A stretch of 64,000 nt of DNA from NCBI GenBank assembly GCA_944990035.1, contig CALYLX010000034.1, positions 806,001-870,000 on the forward strand, given 5' to 3'. This document shows, in pieces, positions 10,918 to 22,062 of the stretch (the stretch's first letter is position 1; every line of letters begins with the position of its first letter). Under the pieces are notes generated by a model that saw nothing but the letters and a program-made list of their open reading frames with translations, did no database searches and was not told the origin of the DNA. Source of the stretch: Clitopilus passeckerianus (Eukaryota; Basidiomycota; Agaricomycetes; Agaricales; Entolomataceae). Both the position numbers and the translations under genes were made by a program.

Positions 10918-13900
10918 TTACGTGCTGTCCTCGTCCGCCCTGGCCGCGTCTTCAGACGACCGACGACCTTTTGAACTGGGACGTCGCCCTCCTAGATAAA
11001 TGAAGAAATGTTTAATTGATCAAGCTCTTGGCAGAAGGTTATCGCAACGAACCCTGTGCTAAATCTGTGAAGCAGATTAGCTGTCATGCCATCCATCAGA
11101 GCGAACAGATTCACAAACCTTGTGCCAACTCCTCAAGTGACCGACCGGAATGCGGGGAAGATGTCACATCTAAATTCGGCTTGAGCTCGTATGAACCTTT
11201 ATAAAGCAGTATCTAACTTACCACCCGCAGTCCACTTCCCGCCACCAATTCCGCTCGGGTTCATCGGGGGTGTTTTCAAACCTTCACCAGCACCAGCCGT
11301 CACAGGCGTTACTGTGCTAACCGAGTTCTTTCTGACCGGCGATGGTGTTCTTCTCCCTTTTACAGGCACATGCAACCTCTCAGCAACGGATCTCGCCTGC
11401 TCGGCACCGACACTGGCTATTCCGTCTGGCCGCAAATCTGCCCACATCTGTAAAGCTTTGATCGACCCCCACTCTATGATTTTGTTGTTTAACCAAAGCA
11501 GGGAGACAGGCTTGGTGAGGAAATCGTTACACCCAGCAGCAAGTGCTGCTACCCTGTCTGATTGAAGGGAAGAGGCGGTGAGGGCCACGATAATGACAGA
11601 CGATCGATATGGTGTTGAAGCGGATTTCGTTTCGCTGGATGTCTCGGAGGGTGTTCGTGAAACATTGATGTCTGGAGGATAGCCTGACGAAGCGTTCTGT
11701 GCTTCCATCCGCCTAATCTCTTTCGTTGCTTGAATACCATCCATCACCGGCATTTGAATGTCCATCTGAGCAATTCAATAAGCATACGTTTCAAGTTGTG
11801 AAGAACCACTTACAAGAATCAGATGGAATCCCCCGGTCTTCCACTTCTCTACTGCCTCCTGCCCGTTATTTGCAACCTCGTACTTAATCTTCTTCTTCCT
11901 CATGAACGTAGACAGAATAGTCTGGTTGATAGGATTATCTGCAGGATATTTCATTAGTAACAGTCAAGACACCACTTCAAGCTGAACTTGCCATCAACGA
12001 TCAACACACTGATCGGCGGAACAATCGTAGTGTCTGCCTGCTTCGCCTTCTTAGGAGTCCCTGTAGCCCCAGGAGATCCACCACCTCCATCCAAGTTTCT
12101 CCTTAGATTCGTTCCCCTCTTCAGAGATGTTGTCCCAGCGACGGGTTCAGCCCTCGGGCTGGCGGGAGGCGTCTTTCTCCTTTCTGCTTGCTGAGGTGTA
12201 GATGTTGCAGATCTGCGAGGTGTGATCGTTCCAACCGTCCCACCACTCCCTTCCCTAGAAGGGCTTGCCGACGTATCGGGTGTCTCGTCAAGCCTGTTCA
12301 CCCGGGGTGAATTTCTAATCGTTGGAGGTGTCGCGGTACCTCGATTAGGAGGTGACGCTCCAACGCGTAATGTAGTTTCTTGAGGAGATGTAGATGTCGG
12401 AGACTGGGAGACTGCATGTAGGGAGGCGAACGATAATGTCGATGGGCTCGTGTTTGATATCGACAACCTCGAGGACGAACGTCTCCTAGTCGTTGGATCT
12501 GTTGAAACTTGCAGGTGTCCCTTATCCCGTTCCATACTTTGAGCCGACGGCGTCTGCGAGGATTTCTGTTTCGGGTGGAAGAATATACCAGCTGGCTGTC
12601 CATCTGGACTTTGTATGACCAGCCCAGAAGACGGAGAAGCACCGAGCTTCGTAACCGCCTCAGCAAAGTATTCTGCATTATCGGAGAGAGCGAGAGGGGA
12701 AGGGGACGGAGGATGGTTGTTATACAGCTCGCTAATATCTTTCGCAGATTTCGCTGAGCGGTCTGAGTTGCTGCGAGAGCCCTGTGGTCGAACACCTCTC
12801 CCTGGCATACGTGGGCTGTCGCTGGGGGGTTCCATGTTGGCGTGATGGTTCTGGAAGAAGTACCCGCCAGTGTGCACAATGGGGCTGGTCGGTGTTGTGG
12901 CAATGGGAGAGAATATGGGATCAACAACAGGCTTCGTGATGGCTGTGTGAAGTGCAGCTAAGAACCTACGGGGTCCAGCAGGCTTTGGTATGATCATGAT
13001 TTCAGGTATTGGAATGGCGGAACCGATGTGGAAGGCGATAACGGATTGTACGACGTCCTTGACCAGCTTGTAGTTCGACAAACTGGTAAAATGTACGATA
13101 ACGGAGGGTAATGGTGGTGGGGGAGGTGGCATGCTGATTTGAGCCCCCATAGCTCGGGTGATCTGGGGTGATGATTTAGGACGATGGAATGCTGCCAAGG
13201 AAGGCCGTTTGCGAAGTGCTGATCCCATGGACGCTTTCTCCGTTCTCATCAACCGTAAGCGTTCCCGGAGAAACTCGATGTCATCGTCAATGAAAACGAA
13301 TTCTTGAGTACACAAGGAGGAAGTTTTGTCCTTTGCGGTTGAGGTTTCCTGCGGGAGGACCGGGGCAGTAGATGTTGGTACTGGAGGGATTGACGCTCCA
13401 AGTTGTCCGAATGCTCCATTCGATAATCCGTCCACCTCGCCATTTGGTGAAATGTGGGTAACATCCATACCCCAGGTGGTGAGGTAGCCTGTGAGATGCT
13501 GAGCGAAGGACCCCTTCTCATCGGCATAAAGAGTGACCCGCTTCCCTCTCAGGCTCTCTGCGAATACAATCAACTGTTCGACGGAAGGTTCGCCTGAGAT
13601 TGGATCCTCTTCGCTGAGCAGGGTAGCAATAGGCGTCGCAGCGGCCGATACGCCCTGATCGAGAGTAAGAGAAAGTTCGCAGGAACGACCGTAAGTGATG
13701 GACTTGGAGGAGGGAGGGAGGTCTTTGGTTATAGTAGCGCCGAGTTGGTAAAGTAATCGTCTGAGTAACATGCTCGTGAAGTTGGGGAGAGATCGAGAGG
13801 GTGGAAGTTTGCCATCCTGAGTGGCATCACTGTTGAACTTGTGCGATATTCGAACAGCGCAAGAAAGCGCACGTCCGTCAGCTTTGGCTGAAGCTACTTC

Positions 13901-14914
13901 CTCCTCCGTAATTTTCGTGTCTAAAGGACCAACGAGCAGTCCCAGCTCAATGGAATCGCCCGGCTTTGCCGTTGTCAAGATTTGTCGGACCATCTGAATG
14001 CTCGCTCAATTTTCACAATAGGCTCTTTAGGCAACGTGCAGACTTACGTGTGAAAGGATGTACGACATGCCATTCTCGTCGCCTTGCACAACAACGTGGC
14101 GTAGACCCATGTCGTCACCGTGGTAAATGACGAGATCCACGCAGGCCAAAGCAGCTGCACCACTGAGTGAATCGCCAACACTCTGAAGCATCTCGCCGAT
14201 GTCGAATTCAGTCAAAGAATTGGGTGTAGGAGGTGGTGGTGGGATGTCCGGAGATAGGTTTCCTGCTTTTGACGGAGAGCAAAGTCCTGACATATGCTCG
14301 GAAATGTAGTTGAGATTCTTCATTGTCGTAAGCATGGCGGATATCGACGATGTCGGTACGGATAGGGAGCACGCTGAGAATTGTTCTTTGGCAGGATCGA
14401 GGAGTTGAGGAGGGGATATATGAAGCATCGTCTGGATCATCATCTGGACAGAGTCCGCCAGTTCAACGGACAGTTCCTGCAGGCTGTTAGACTCGGGGGA
14501 AGCAGGTTCGTCTGGGATCGGCGAGACAACATTAGATTTATAAGGATGCTTCAAATATCCGATTTGTGAAGGTAGGGGCAAGGATAAGGCTCGAGAGAAT
14601 CGTGGAGGACCAGGGGATCGTGAGGGTTGCGAATTATCGCCATTGCTCTGGATTGGTGCCGCCTCTTTGCTCCGATGCTCAGGTTTACGATCTTCGTTCC
14701 CAGATTCTCCATGAGAGTCATATTCTTCGTCGCTCGCAGAGTCTCGAGGCTGCTTTTCAAGAGGTACAGAGACTTGGCGCGTCAGATGTTCCTCTGGCCA
14801 AGAAACACTGAACTTGGACGAAGATGGTATGCCCACCACCCTTCCTTCTGGAGTCACATATTCGTTCCCGTTAACAGCCGGTAGTCGTACGGTTGGCAGA
14901 ACAGGAGCACTCAT
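10918..14914 (-). CDS. SSK1: Response regulator SSK1 (HOG-pathway phosphorelay receiver)
   Basis: Terminal receiver of the fungal two-component osmosensing relay. Its dephosphorylated form activates the MAPKKK upstream of Hog1. Exons 14048-14914, 11992-13993, 11814-11938, 11222-11765, and a doubtful tail 11119-11196 and 10918-10991. About 900 residues of Ser/Pro-rich sequence precede the receiver. Receiver landmarks are the acidic pair in ISVLIVDD, the SSK1 signature NPINQTIL, the phospho-acceptor Asp in LILMDIQMPVMDG, Thr/Ser in ALTASS and Lys in FLTKPVS. The acidic pair and the signature are joined across a GC-AG intron (11939-11991). A roughly 40-residue Ser/Thr insertion separates the phosphorylation loop from IIVALTA. 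The C-terminus is uncertain: without splicing after 11222 the protein ends at TAA 11199-11201; the extended model needs a 25-nt intron (11197-11221). Confidence 0.88.
11939..11991 (-). other. GC-AG intron inside the SSK1 receiver domain
   Basis: The 53-nt intron starts GCAAGT and ends CCTGCAG, with a CTAAT branch-like element. Using it joins LIVD to DNPINQ and restores the two acidic metal-binding residues of the receiver. No GT donor nearby does so without deleting the beta-1 strand. Confidence 0.8.
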
Positions 14915-15446
14915 AGCCTAGGCTTGCCTCGTGCTGGGATGGCAGCGGGATGGTGAGCTTTCTAGAATTACAAGGTCAGCTCAGATCATCTTCATAACAG
15001 TTGCAACGTGCTCAGGTAACTTTACCTTCCGCTTCAAGCTGGGCACTATACTGAGAAAAGCTTCGTTTTTAAAGTCTAAAGGAAAGAAAGGAGCGTCGAT
15101 TCGGTCGTTGCTGGCGCTCGCCGCAGTGGTCGACGACCCCTGCCTTCAGATAATGCCAACAGGTGCCGGGTGCTTGTAAATCAAATAAGTATAAACAAAC
15201 CTCGATCTTCATTCCGTCAATTCCGTCCGGCATTTCCGGTCTTTTTCATCGAAGACTCTTAGACTCTCGTCATTCGGTATAAAGATTTGCATTCATTCGG
15301 AGTATTGCACTGCAGTAACAAATATAGCTAACCTACTCGAAGTCTCGGAAAACTTGCTAGTGTTCCAATAGTAGCACCAGTAAAAGTTCTCAAAGCCACT
15401 CCATCTCCCCAATACACCTCACATTTCCTATACGCATTCCAAATAA
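14915..15446. other. Intergenic: SSK1 upstream region and ARS2 3' end
   Basis: About 530 bases between the SSK1 start and the ARS2 stop, both on the minus strand. It should hold the SSK1 promoter and 5' UTR. I see no coding frame with family resemblance and no repeats. Confidence 0.5.
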
Positions 15447-18400
15447 TTAGTACATCAATTCCACATCACCCTATATGAAATTAACCATTAGTAAAGCATT
15501 ACATATAAAACAAAACACAGACCAAAACCCACCTCAGCAACGGAATCCATGTCATGGTAGCTGACTCTCTTGCCGACCGCAGCTCGAGGATCCTCTTTCG
15601 CATCAGGAGGCGGTGGCGGCGGTGGACCACCAGATTGGGTGCCATTCCTCCTTCGGCCAGCGTTACCATTGCCACTGCTGGTACTAGGGCCACCGCTCGT
15701 CAAAGCTTGGTCCAAAGCAGCAGGCGATGGCTTCGGTGGTAGCCCAATGCCTGGAGGCAAGCTGCTTTCACCACCAGGAGCGTACCCACTGATTCGCTCG
15801 CTCAATCGACGGGCAGTGAGAGACTCATCGCGACGGGAAGTGGGAGGTGGTGGGTATCCTATAGGGGCTCCATAGGGGCCACCTTGGTAATATGGGTCGT
15901 AGTGGCCGGAGTGATATGGGGGAGGATAAGCTCCGGGAGGGGGATATCCACTTCCGGGAGGAGGGTAGTAAGCTGGACGACCATAGTCGGCGCCGTAATA
16001 TGCTGGGGGTGCAGCAATGCCATATGCCTGTGGTGGTGGCCCCTGTATCGTGTTTCCTGTGTTCGGTGGAGGATGCGTAAACGGCTGAATATGATGTGGG
16101 TCGAGGGCGAAGTTATTGAAATAAGGAATCTGAAGAAACAGAATTCAGCCATCATTAGGCTGCGGCAAGGAAAGGCGCACGTCATCAAGCTGCTTGACCA
16201 GCTCCGAATGCTTGTTGGAAATATGCTTCTCGACAAAGGAGGTTGCTTTGAAGAGCTTCTGACAGGTCTTGCACCTGAATTTACCTTCGTCTTCTTGCTT
16301 GACGTGGGGCTCGACCGCCTTTGCAAGCTCACTGTCAAACCAGTTAGGCCTAGCGAAGAGATAGAAAGAGGCGGATGACGTACTCATCGTAGTTCTTCCC
16401 CATATACGCTCGAGGATCGACGCCATCACGGTTGATGAGCAGAGCAAGTTTATTGTCCAGCCAATCCAGCCATCGGTCATCTATGAGAGAACAATAAGCA
16501 AAGGACCCATAATATCTCTGGATATATTTAGACAAACCATTCCTTATGCCTCTCCGGTTATCGTTCTTCACATTCTCCTTAGTCTCCTTTTCCTTCTCAA
16601 CCTGGACGTCCTCCATGCCATCACCTTCCTCCTTCACTTTCTTCTCTGCCTCGGCTACGCGTATCTCCTCCAGTTGGGCCTTGGACAAGGGTTTGCGCAC
16701 GTGCTTAATACACTTGCGTTGCAGCTCTTCGACGTGATCGGTGACGACAGAGCAGTAGTAACATGTGTTAAAAGCAGCACGAAGGTAGTCCAAGTAAAGG
16801 TCCAGGGAAACAACAGTCTGCGAAAGGTCCATTAGCAAAAGCATGCCGAATATATGGAATAATAATCCAGTACCTTCTTCTCCTCATACACCTTCTCATC
16901 GTTGAGGTCAACAAGCCCATGCGCTCGCAAATCACTCATGACTTTCTCAATCCTCCTCTCGACTGCCTCACTTCCGTTCTCACTGGGTTCCTGATCCTCG
17001 TCACTGTCCATCTGCTCGGCTTTTCCATTTGCATGTTCGCTGGTTTCACCATCGGCAGTCTGCCCTTGTTCAGCCTTTCCCTTCGTAGGCTTATATTGGC
17101 GGAGAGTGGCTGCTTGTTCCTCAAGTACCAAGGCGAGTTGCTTGGCTGTAGCGAGATCCTTTTGCAGTCGCTCTGGTTTGCTGGCAACATCCGGGGTGTA
17201 ACGTATCTTGTTGGTGAACGGCTTCGTGTTATGGTTGACATGGAGTTTGAAACCCTCAATCTGTGGTACATATTAGGATGACGTTTCGGTGTAGCTCATA
17301 TTTAGAGATGCCACCTTTTTCTCAGACAGCTCAGTGAGGACAGCAGGAATATCTACGTCCTCACTAAACTTCATCCAGCCAGCACGGTAGTAATTTCTCT
17401 TTTGCAGAGGATCACCCAAAGCAAGATGAACAAAGCCTGAAATTTTGCCGCAAGCCTATGAGCAGAGGGTAAGCTATCGTAGACGTGGCAAAAGCGATTA
17501 AAAAACCTCTTCGAGCTTCACCCGACCAATGTCAGGAGGAATAGTGCGAATCATGATCTGGTTACCCTCAGTAAGCACAGAAATTTCTTCGCCGCGATTG
17601 TTGCGCCTGTCTGAGGCGTTTCTTCCATGGGTATCGCCTCTTCCAGTGTCGTTGTCTCCGGCATCATCGTCAACATCATTGAACGCAGGGTCGTCATCAC
17701 CAGTCTTAGTATCATCATTGGCACCATTGGTCTCCGTTTCGCCGTTCGCAGCACCATTTTGAGCGTCCTCGGATGCGTTCAGATCGGGATCGAACTTTCC
17801 AGACTCAAGATCGTGAAGGAAGGATTCAATTCGACCTTTCCAGCCTTCCTTCCTTACACGCATACGCAGATTGTGCATTTCTGGTGCTGGATCGTACTTT
17901 TCTGAAAACCAAGGGAACTTTCTATGATGATCAAACATGATTTGTAACTGAAACATTGTTAGTCGAGAAAGAATACTTGAATGGTATAGGCTTACCTGGT
18001 TGGCAGCAAAATCCTTCTTGTACTTCTCCCATCTGCTTTTAATACCATTGCGGGGCTTGGAACCATCTCCAGCCTCCTGTTCAGCGGCTTTGTCAGCATT
18101 ATCTTCGTCTGTGGCTTCCTGAGGGTGGAAGAAGCGGAACCACTCGGCGAACTGCTTCAGGGTTGCAGGATAGTCAAAAGTATGTGGGTCTGGTGGAGGG
18201 CGGCGCGCAGGCGGATAACTGGACCCATAGCTCCTCCGTGGCGAGTAGCCTCCATAGCCGCCACGAGAATGTGTGTCTGTGAAAGAACGTTAGTATGTAA
18301 TACCTATGACAGCAAATGATGCGGACCATAATCATCATTGTAGCGTGGACGTGGCTCATAACGGTCTCGTTCGTAGGGCGACAATGACCTCCTTCGCTTA

Positions 18401-18637
18401 CGGCCAACTGTAACTCATGAATTAGCACCTTGTTAATGTCAGCAAAGGGACAGACAGACCATCGTCTACGGGACTCCGGCTTCTCCCACGGCGACCATAG
18501 TCATAAGCCCTGTCACGGTCATAACTCCCGTATCTGTCATACTCCCAGTCTGCACGGTAAGGATCTGGGTTAGCATCCATATAAGATGGCCTTGACCGTG
18601 GGGAGCGTGAGCGGGAACGAGGAGGATAGTACGCCAT
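15447..18637 (-). CDS. ARS2: ARS2/SERRATE zinc-finger RNA effector protein
   Basis: Cap-binding-complex partner that channels nascent transcripts to 3' processing, export or exosome decay. Eleven exons: 18460-18637, 18327-18407, 17996-18276, 17507-17947, 17315-17455, 16874-17260, 16538-16817, 16384-16480, 16181-16349, 15533-16129, 15447-15470, 891 residues. Order of parts: an RS/RD-rich N-terminus (PPRSRSRSPRSRPSY); the DUF3546-type helical segment (LKQFAEWFRFF, LQIMFDHHRKFPWFSEKYDP); an acidic insert; an RRM-like region (RVKLEEACGKISGFVHLALG, RAGWMKFSEDVDIPAVLTEL); the long helical leg; and the single C2H2 finger FRCKTCQKLFKATSFVEKHISNKH that contacts RNA and effectors in other species. A Pro/Tyr/Gly-rich tail follows, and a 24-nt last exon finishes the conserved acidic C-terminal peptide SYHDMDSVAEGDVELMY. 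Intron 8 is only 34 nt. Confidence 0.93.
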
Positions 18638-19267
18638 ATTTTAAGAGAACAAACTGAGAGTATTTGAGAGAGAAGAGAGGAGATTATCAGAGACTTGAAG
18701 CGAGAGGTCGAGCATGATGAAGCACAGACCTCTTAGGATCACGACACGGTTAGCGCTGGTCGCTGGCTAGAACAGTGAGCTTGACTTCGAGCTCAACGTG
18801 TGTACGCGATCAAGCTGTAACATACTCGTTACCACCACGCTTGGACAATTCGAAGCGCCGACAGAAACCTTACAAACTCCGACTCTTTTCTCAGATATAA
18901 GAAACGGAAGTGATACGCCACTTCATTCTGAACCCCAGCATGGAAATGATAATCATTACTTCTGGACTATCGCACGCAACATCCTTGAGGATTTGGTGGA
19001 TCTGATAGATTATGTCTACGCTATTGATGCAAAGTTCGAAAATTTCGTGTTCACCAACACATTGGCCTCAGGAAGCTCGTATCAAACAAAGGCTAGGGCC
19101 AACCATCAAACACAATTCTCTACCATGGGCTGGTTTATAACTTACGTCTCTTTGGAGGTGTCAAAAGATACGCTGATGATGTCTGACTATTGAAGGAGTT
19201 TTCCGGGTTGACATTACTCGGGAAGGACAGGCTAGGCCTCGATGGGATGGGTTTCTGTGGCTCTTCC
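18638..19267. other. Intergenic: ARS2 promoter side
   Basis: About 630 bases. A plus-strand open frame of 131 codons (18798-19193) has no recognised motif, no introns and poor codon periodicity; I treat it as chance. The ARS2 promoter should lie at the left end. Confidence 0.4.
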
Positions 19268-20713
19268 CTAAGCCTTCTCAGCCGGAGCCTGATATTGAGC
19301 CTTTGTGGGGTTGAGTCTTGACTGATAAGCGTCGAACAACGGGCGGACGTACGAGAATAAGGCAGAAATGGCATAGACTAGATATAAGGTGAGTGCTTCG
19401 TGATGCCCAGGAAACAGAATGAACCCACATCCGCATGCAGAGTGGTAGAGGGCAATCCAGATTGCTGGTTCATTCGGTGAGACAAAGACAAATTCAAAAC
19501 CGAGCTTGATATCGCTCACAGGAGTGATCAAAGAGTAAGAACTGTGGAGAGGCTACGTCAGTGCCTATCGCCTTCATTCATCTGGCTTGTACTCACACAG
19601 ATAATCATCGATGCAGAGATGAGACTAGGAGACGATCCGCTCAGTTTACGCTGACGTATTGCATCTGCAAGATAACTTGCCTAGTTATTAGTTCGGTGCC
19701 TTAAAGAGCAAGTCAAGAAACATCGACCGAAGAACGAGATGGAAGCATACCGATGCACAAGAATATGACCCGCTCAATCAACAAGGACGTCCTGCAACGC
19801 TGGTCATTAACATTGCACACTTGCCGGTAGGGCACGCTTACTGGTTGAAGGCGTGATTTTTCCTGGTCCACAAATCATAGCAGAGAGCTATCGTCATGAG
19901 GTTATCACAAACGGCGCCTAGCTCGAAGTTGTCAACCAGCCCTTCACTCCAGGACTCTAAACGTACCTGTTATCCACACAGATACTAGCAGCCACCTCGA
20001 TCCATCGACCAGCTGGTTCATCGTTGGAACCACAACGCTTTTCACTCCAACAGTCGTTGCAAGGCATATCCGAGCCAAGATGACAACGGAGATTATGACG
20101 GGCATCACTCTTCTCTGTGTGACTTTCCAGAGGCGCAAGAGGAAAAACACCTGAGGTGAGGTTAAGAAGGCAGCTCCAGTGGGTTAGGTTGTTGGGATGT
20201 ATGACTTACTTGTACCATCGTGGAGACTATCACGCTCAAGAATAATATTACATTCGTTGTTCTTGGAAGAACGATGTTTGCTGGGTTGAAATGCCCGGCT
20301 TGCGAGATGATCATAACATAGGCGGCATGGGACAAGCAGATTTGGTGTATGAATTCCAAACTCCTGGAGTGGCTTCAGAAAACCGGGTAGGTCGGCCTCG
20401 ATGAAACACCACACCAGAGGGTAAGCACCTGAAATTGCATACAACATCAGTCTCTTGGTCCTCAGCCCGCTCAGATGCACTCACGAAGAGTTTCAGTGAA
20501 AGCGGATCATTCTTGAAGTTCTTGTAGTACGAATATGCCTGCAATCATGACAGATCCAGTCAAAACAGATCTCTATCCTTCCCTGCAAGTCGTTAAAATC
20601 TGGCCAAGCCTCACCTGAACCGTCACGAAGCCAAATAGAAACAGCGCAATCGTAGACCCAACCTGAATCGCGCCCAGATGCTTGCCTACGTACATAGGCG
20701 TAGTAGACGCCAT
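19268..20713 (-). CDS. DUF6534-family multi-pass membrane protein
   Basis: A 7-helix membrane protein of a family expanded in Agaricomycetes, of unknown function. Ten exons: 20615-20713, 20485-20538, 20415-20428, 20210-20363, 19967-20150, 19842-19917, 19751-19791, 19597-19664, 19429-19552, 19268-19377, 307 residues. Family landmarks in order: HLGAIQVGSTIALFLFGF, the signature after helix 1 VQAYSYYKNFKNDPLSLKLF, LTLWSLEFIHQICLSHAAYV, then FFLLRLWKVTQRR, ALCYDLWTRK and the terminal SALFSYVRPLFDAYQSRL, equivalent to the conserved 'LYxNSLLxxLNxR' motif. The third exon is only 14 nt; without it the second helix cannot be joined in frame. Start chosen at the first Met (MASTTPMYVG) before helix 1; Met at 20695 is an alternative. 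Confidence 0.8.
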
Positions 20714-21231
20714 GTTTCGTTGTAGGCGGATAAAAGACGGGGTATTCCTTGCATGGCCGTTTGACCAGCCATCTACTAATATGATCCTCAGTAAAGCTGT
20801 TAGAGAGGGCATAATCACCCAAACTCGAAGTTTGAACGCCTCTATCATCCCGTGATAACAGCGCCACAAATGATCGGTAGGGAAATAAGCATGAGCGGGA
20901 GTCGGGACTACACAGCCTCTTCATGGGAGCAAAGCTTGGATGAAGCAGATGCGAGGTGTCGGCTGTCGTAAGGACCCATGTTGATTATCTGCTGCTGGCA
21001 GCAGTTGTCGGCTCGTGTATAAAGACACCATGGGCCCGTGAAGCAACTTGTACTTGATGGGGGTCCTGAGCCGCTAATGCCGAGCAGTGATACGCCAGCA
21101 ACACGAGACGCAGGGTCCCACAGGCTGAGGCAATAGAGGGCGTTTGCATGTGTGCAGGTGAGGGTAGCTCACGAGATGCTGGAATATATTACATGATATA
21201 AGATACAATGCACATGGACCTCTCATCGAAA
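20714..21231. other. Intergenic: DUF6534 gene upstream region
   Basis: About 520 bases between two minus-strand genes. Open frames extend upstream of the DUF6534 start but show no family similarity. No repeat or RNA gene seen. Confidence 0.4.
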
Positions 21232-21713
21232 TTAATCTTGGTCTGTTTGATCTCTCGGTCGGTACGTGATATCTCTTGCTTGCAATTCCTGCTCAATCTC
21301 GTCTGGTATCCTGCCCTTTACACGAACGGCGTACATGCCCCTCGTGTATTTTGCTGTAGAAGTTAAATCCTTTAGAGTCTGTAGCGGTATATGAATGATG
21401 TTTTACGCACATGTTCTTTGCCACCGTGCAACCCAGGAATTTTCAGGGTCCACCACAGCTATGACACCATCGAAGTACGGTGTTGTGCATGTGCTTACAC
21501 GATCAGGAGCATTTGAAAGCTACAGGCAACTGAGTAGTTAGCTCCTCCGGGGTAAGTTAGAAACAGGTTGCTGCTAACCTGCAGAATATCCTCGCAATTT
21601 GGGCAGCCATAGCGCTTGAAGTCTTGCGGCATGAGGATGATTGAGCAAAGCATGCATGCCCTCAGCTGTTTTGATCTCGGTGCGGTAGGAATAGGGGCGT
21701 CTGGAGCGGACAT
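21232..21713 (-). CDS. SPT4: Transcription elongation factor SPT4
   Basis: Zinc-binding subunit that dimerises with SPT5 (DSIF) on elongating RNA polymerase II. Three exons: 21579-21713, 21411-21519, 21232-21353, 121 residues, the normal family size. The four zinc cysteines are present: LRACMLCSIIL and YGCPNCEDILQ. They are followed by the SPT5-binding half: PYFDGVIAVVDPENSWVARW, then GMYAVRVKGRIPDEIEQELQ. The start at 21713 (MSAPDAPIP) is preferred. Introns are 59 and 57 nt. The gene is divergent with HEM25. Confidence 0.95.
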
Positions 21714-22062
21714 TTTTGGTCTTTTCAAGTAGCAGAAGGTGTGCTAGTCGCCGCGTATAACTTGGAGGAGCACGCCAGAGGTGTCGTCGGTCGGCGCGCT
21801 CTGCATTGCAGAGAGCTGTTTGGCATTACCCCTGAAAACAAATAGCCCTGATCACGTGGCAGCGTCTCGATTTGGAAGCGCGTCCGACGCATATGAGGTC
21901 AGACTCATGCCCGAAGCGTTCCTATTCTTCACCGCGACGACCACAGCCTTTCTAACGCCCGGGACGCCATAAATAACGGCCTCGAAGGCATCTACGAAGG
22001 TTCCAAAGCCCCCGTAACCAACTTTCAGCCGAGTCTCTATCACAATTCTCTCGTTCAAGCGG
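21714..22062. promoter_or_regulatory. Bidirectional promoter between SPT4 and HEM25
   Basis: About 350 bases between divergent starts, with a CACGTG palindrome at 21853-21858. Open frames on both strands here have no family resemblance. Confidence 0.45.

Noticed and set aside
18798..19193. 131-codon plus-strand open frame upstream of ARS2
   Set aside because: No motif, no introns in an intron-rich genome, no family resemblance and a location in a probable promoter; treated as chance.
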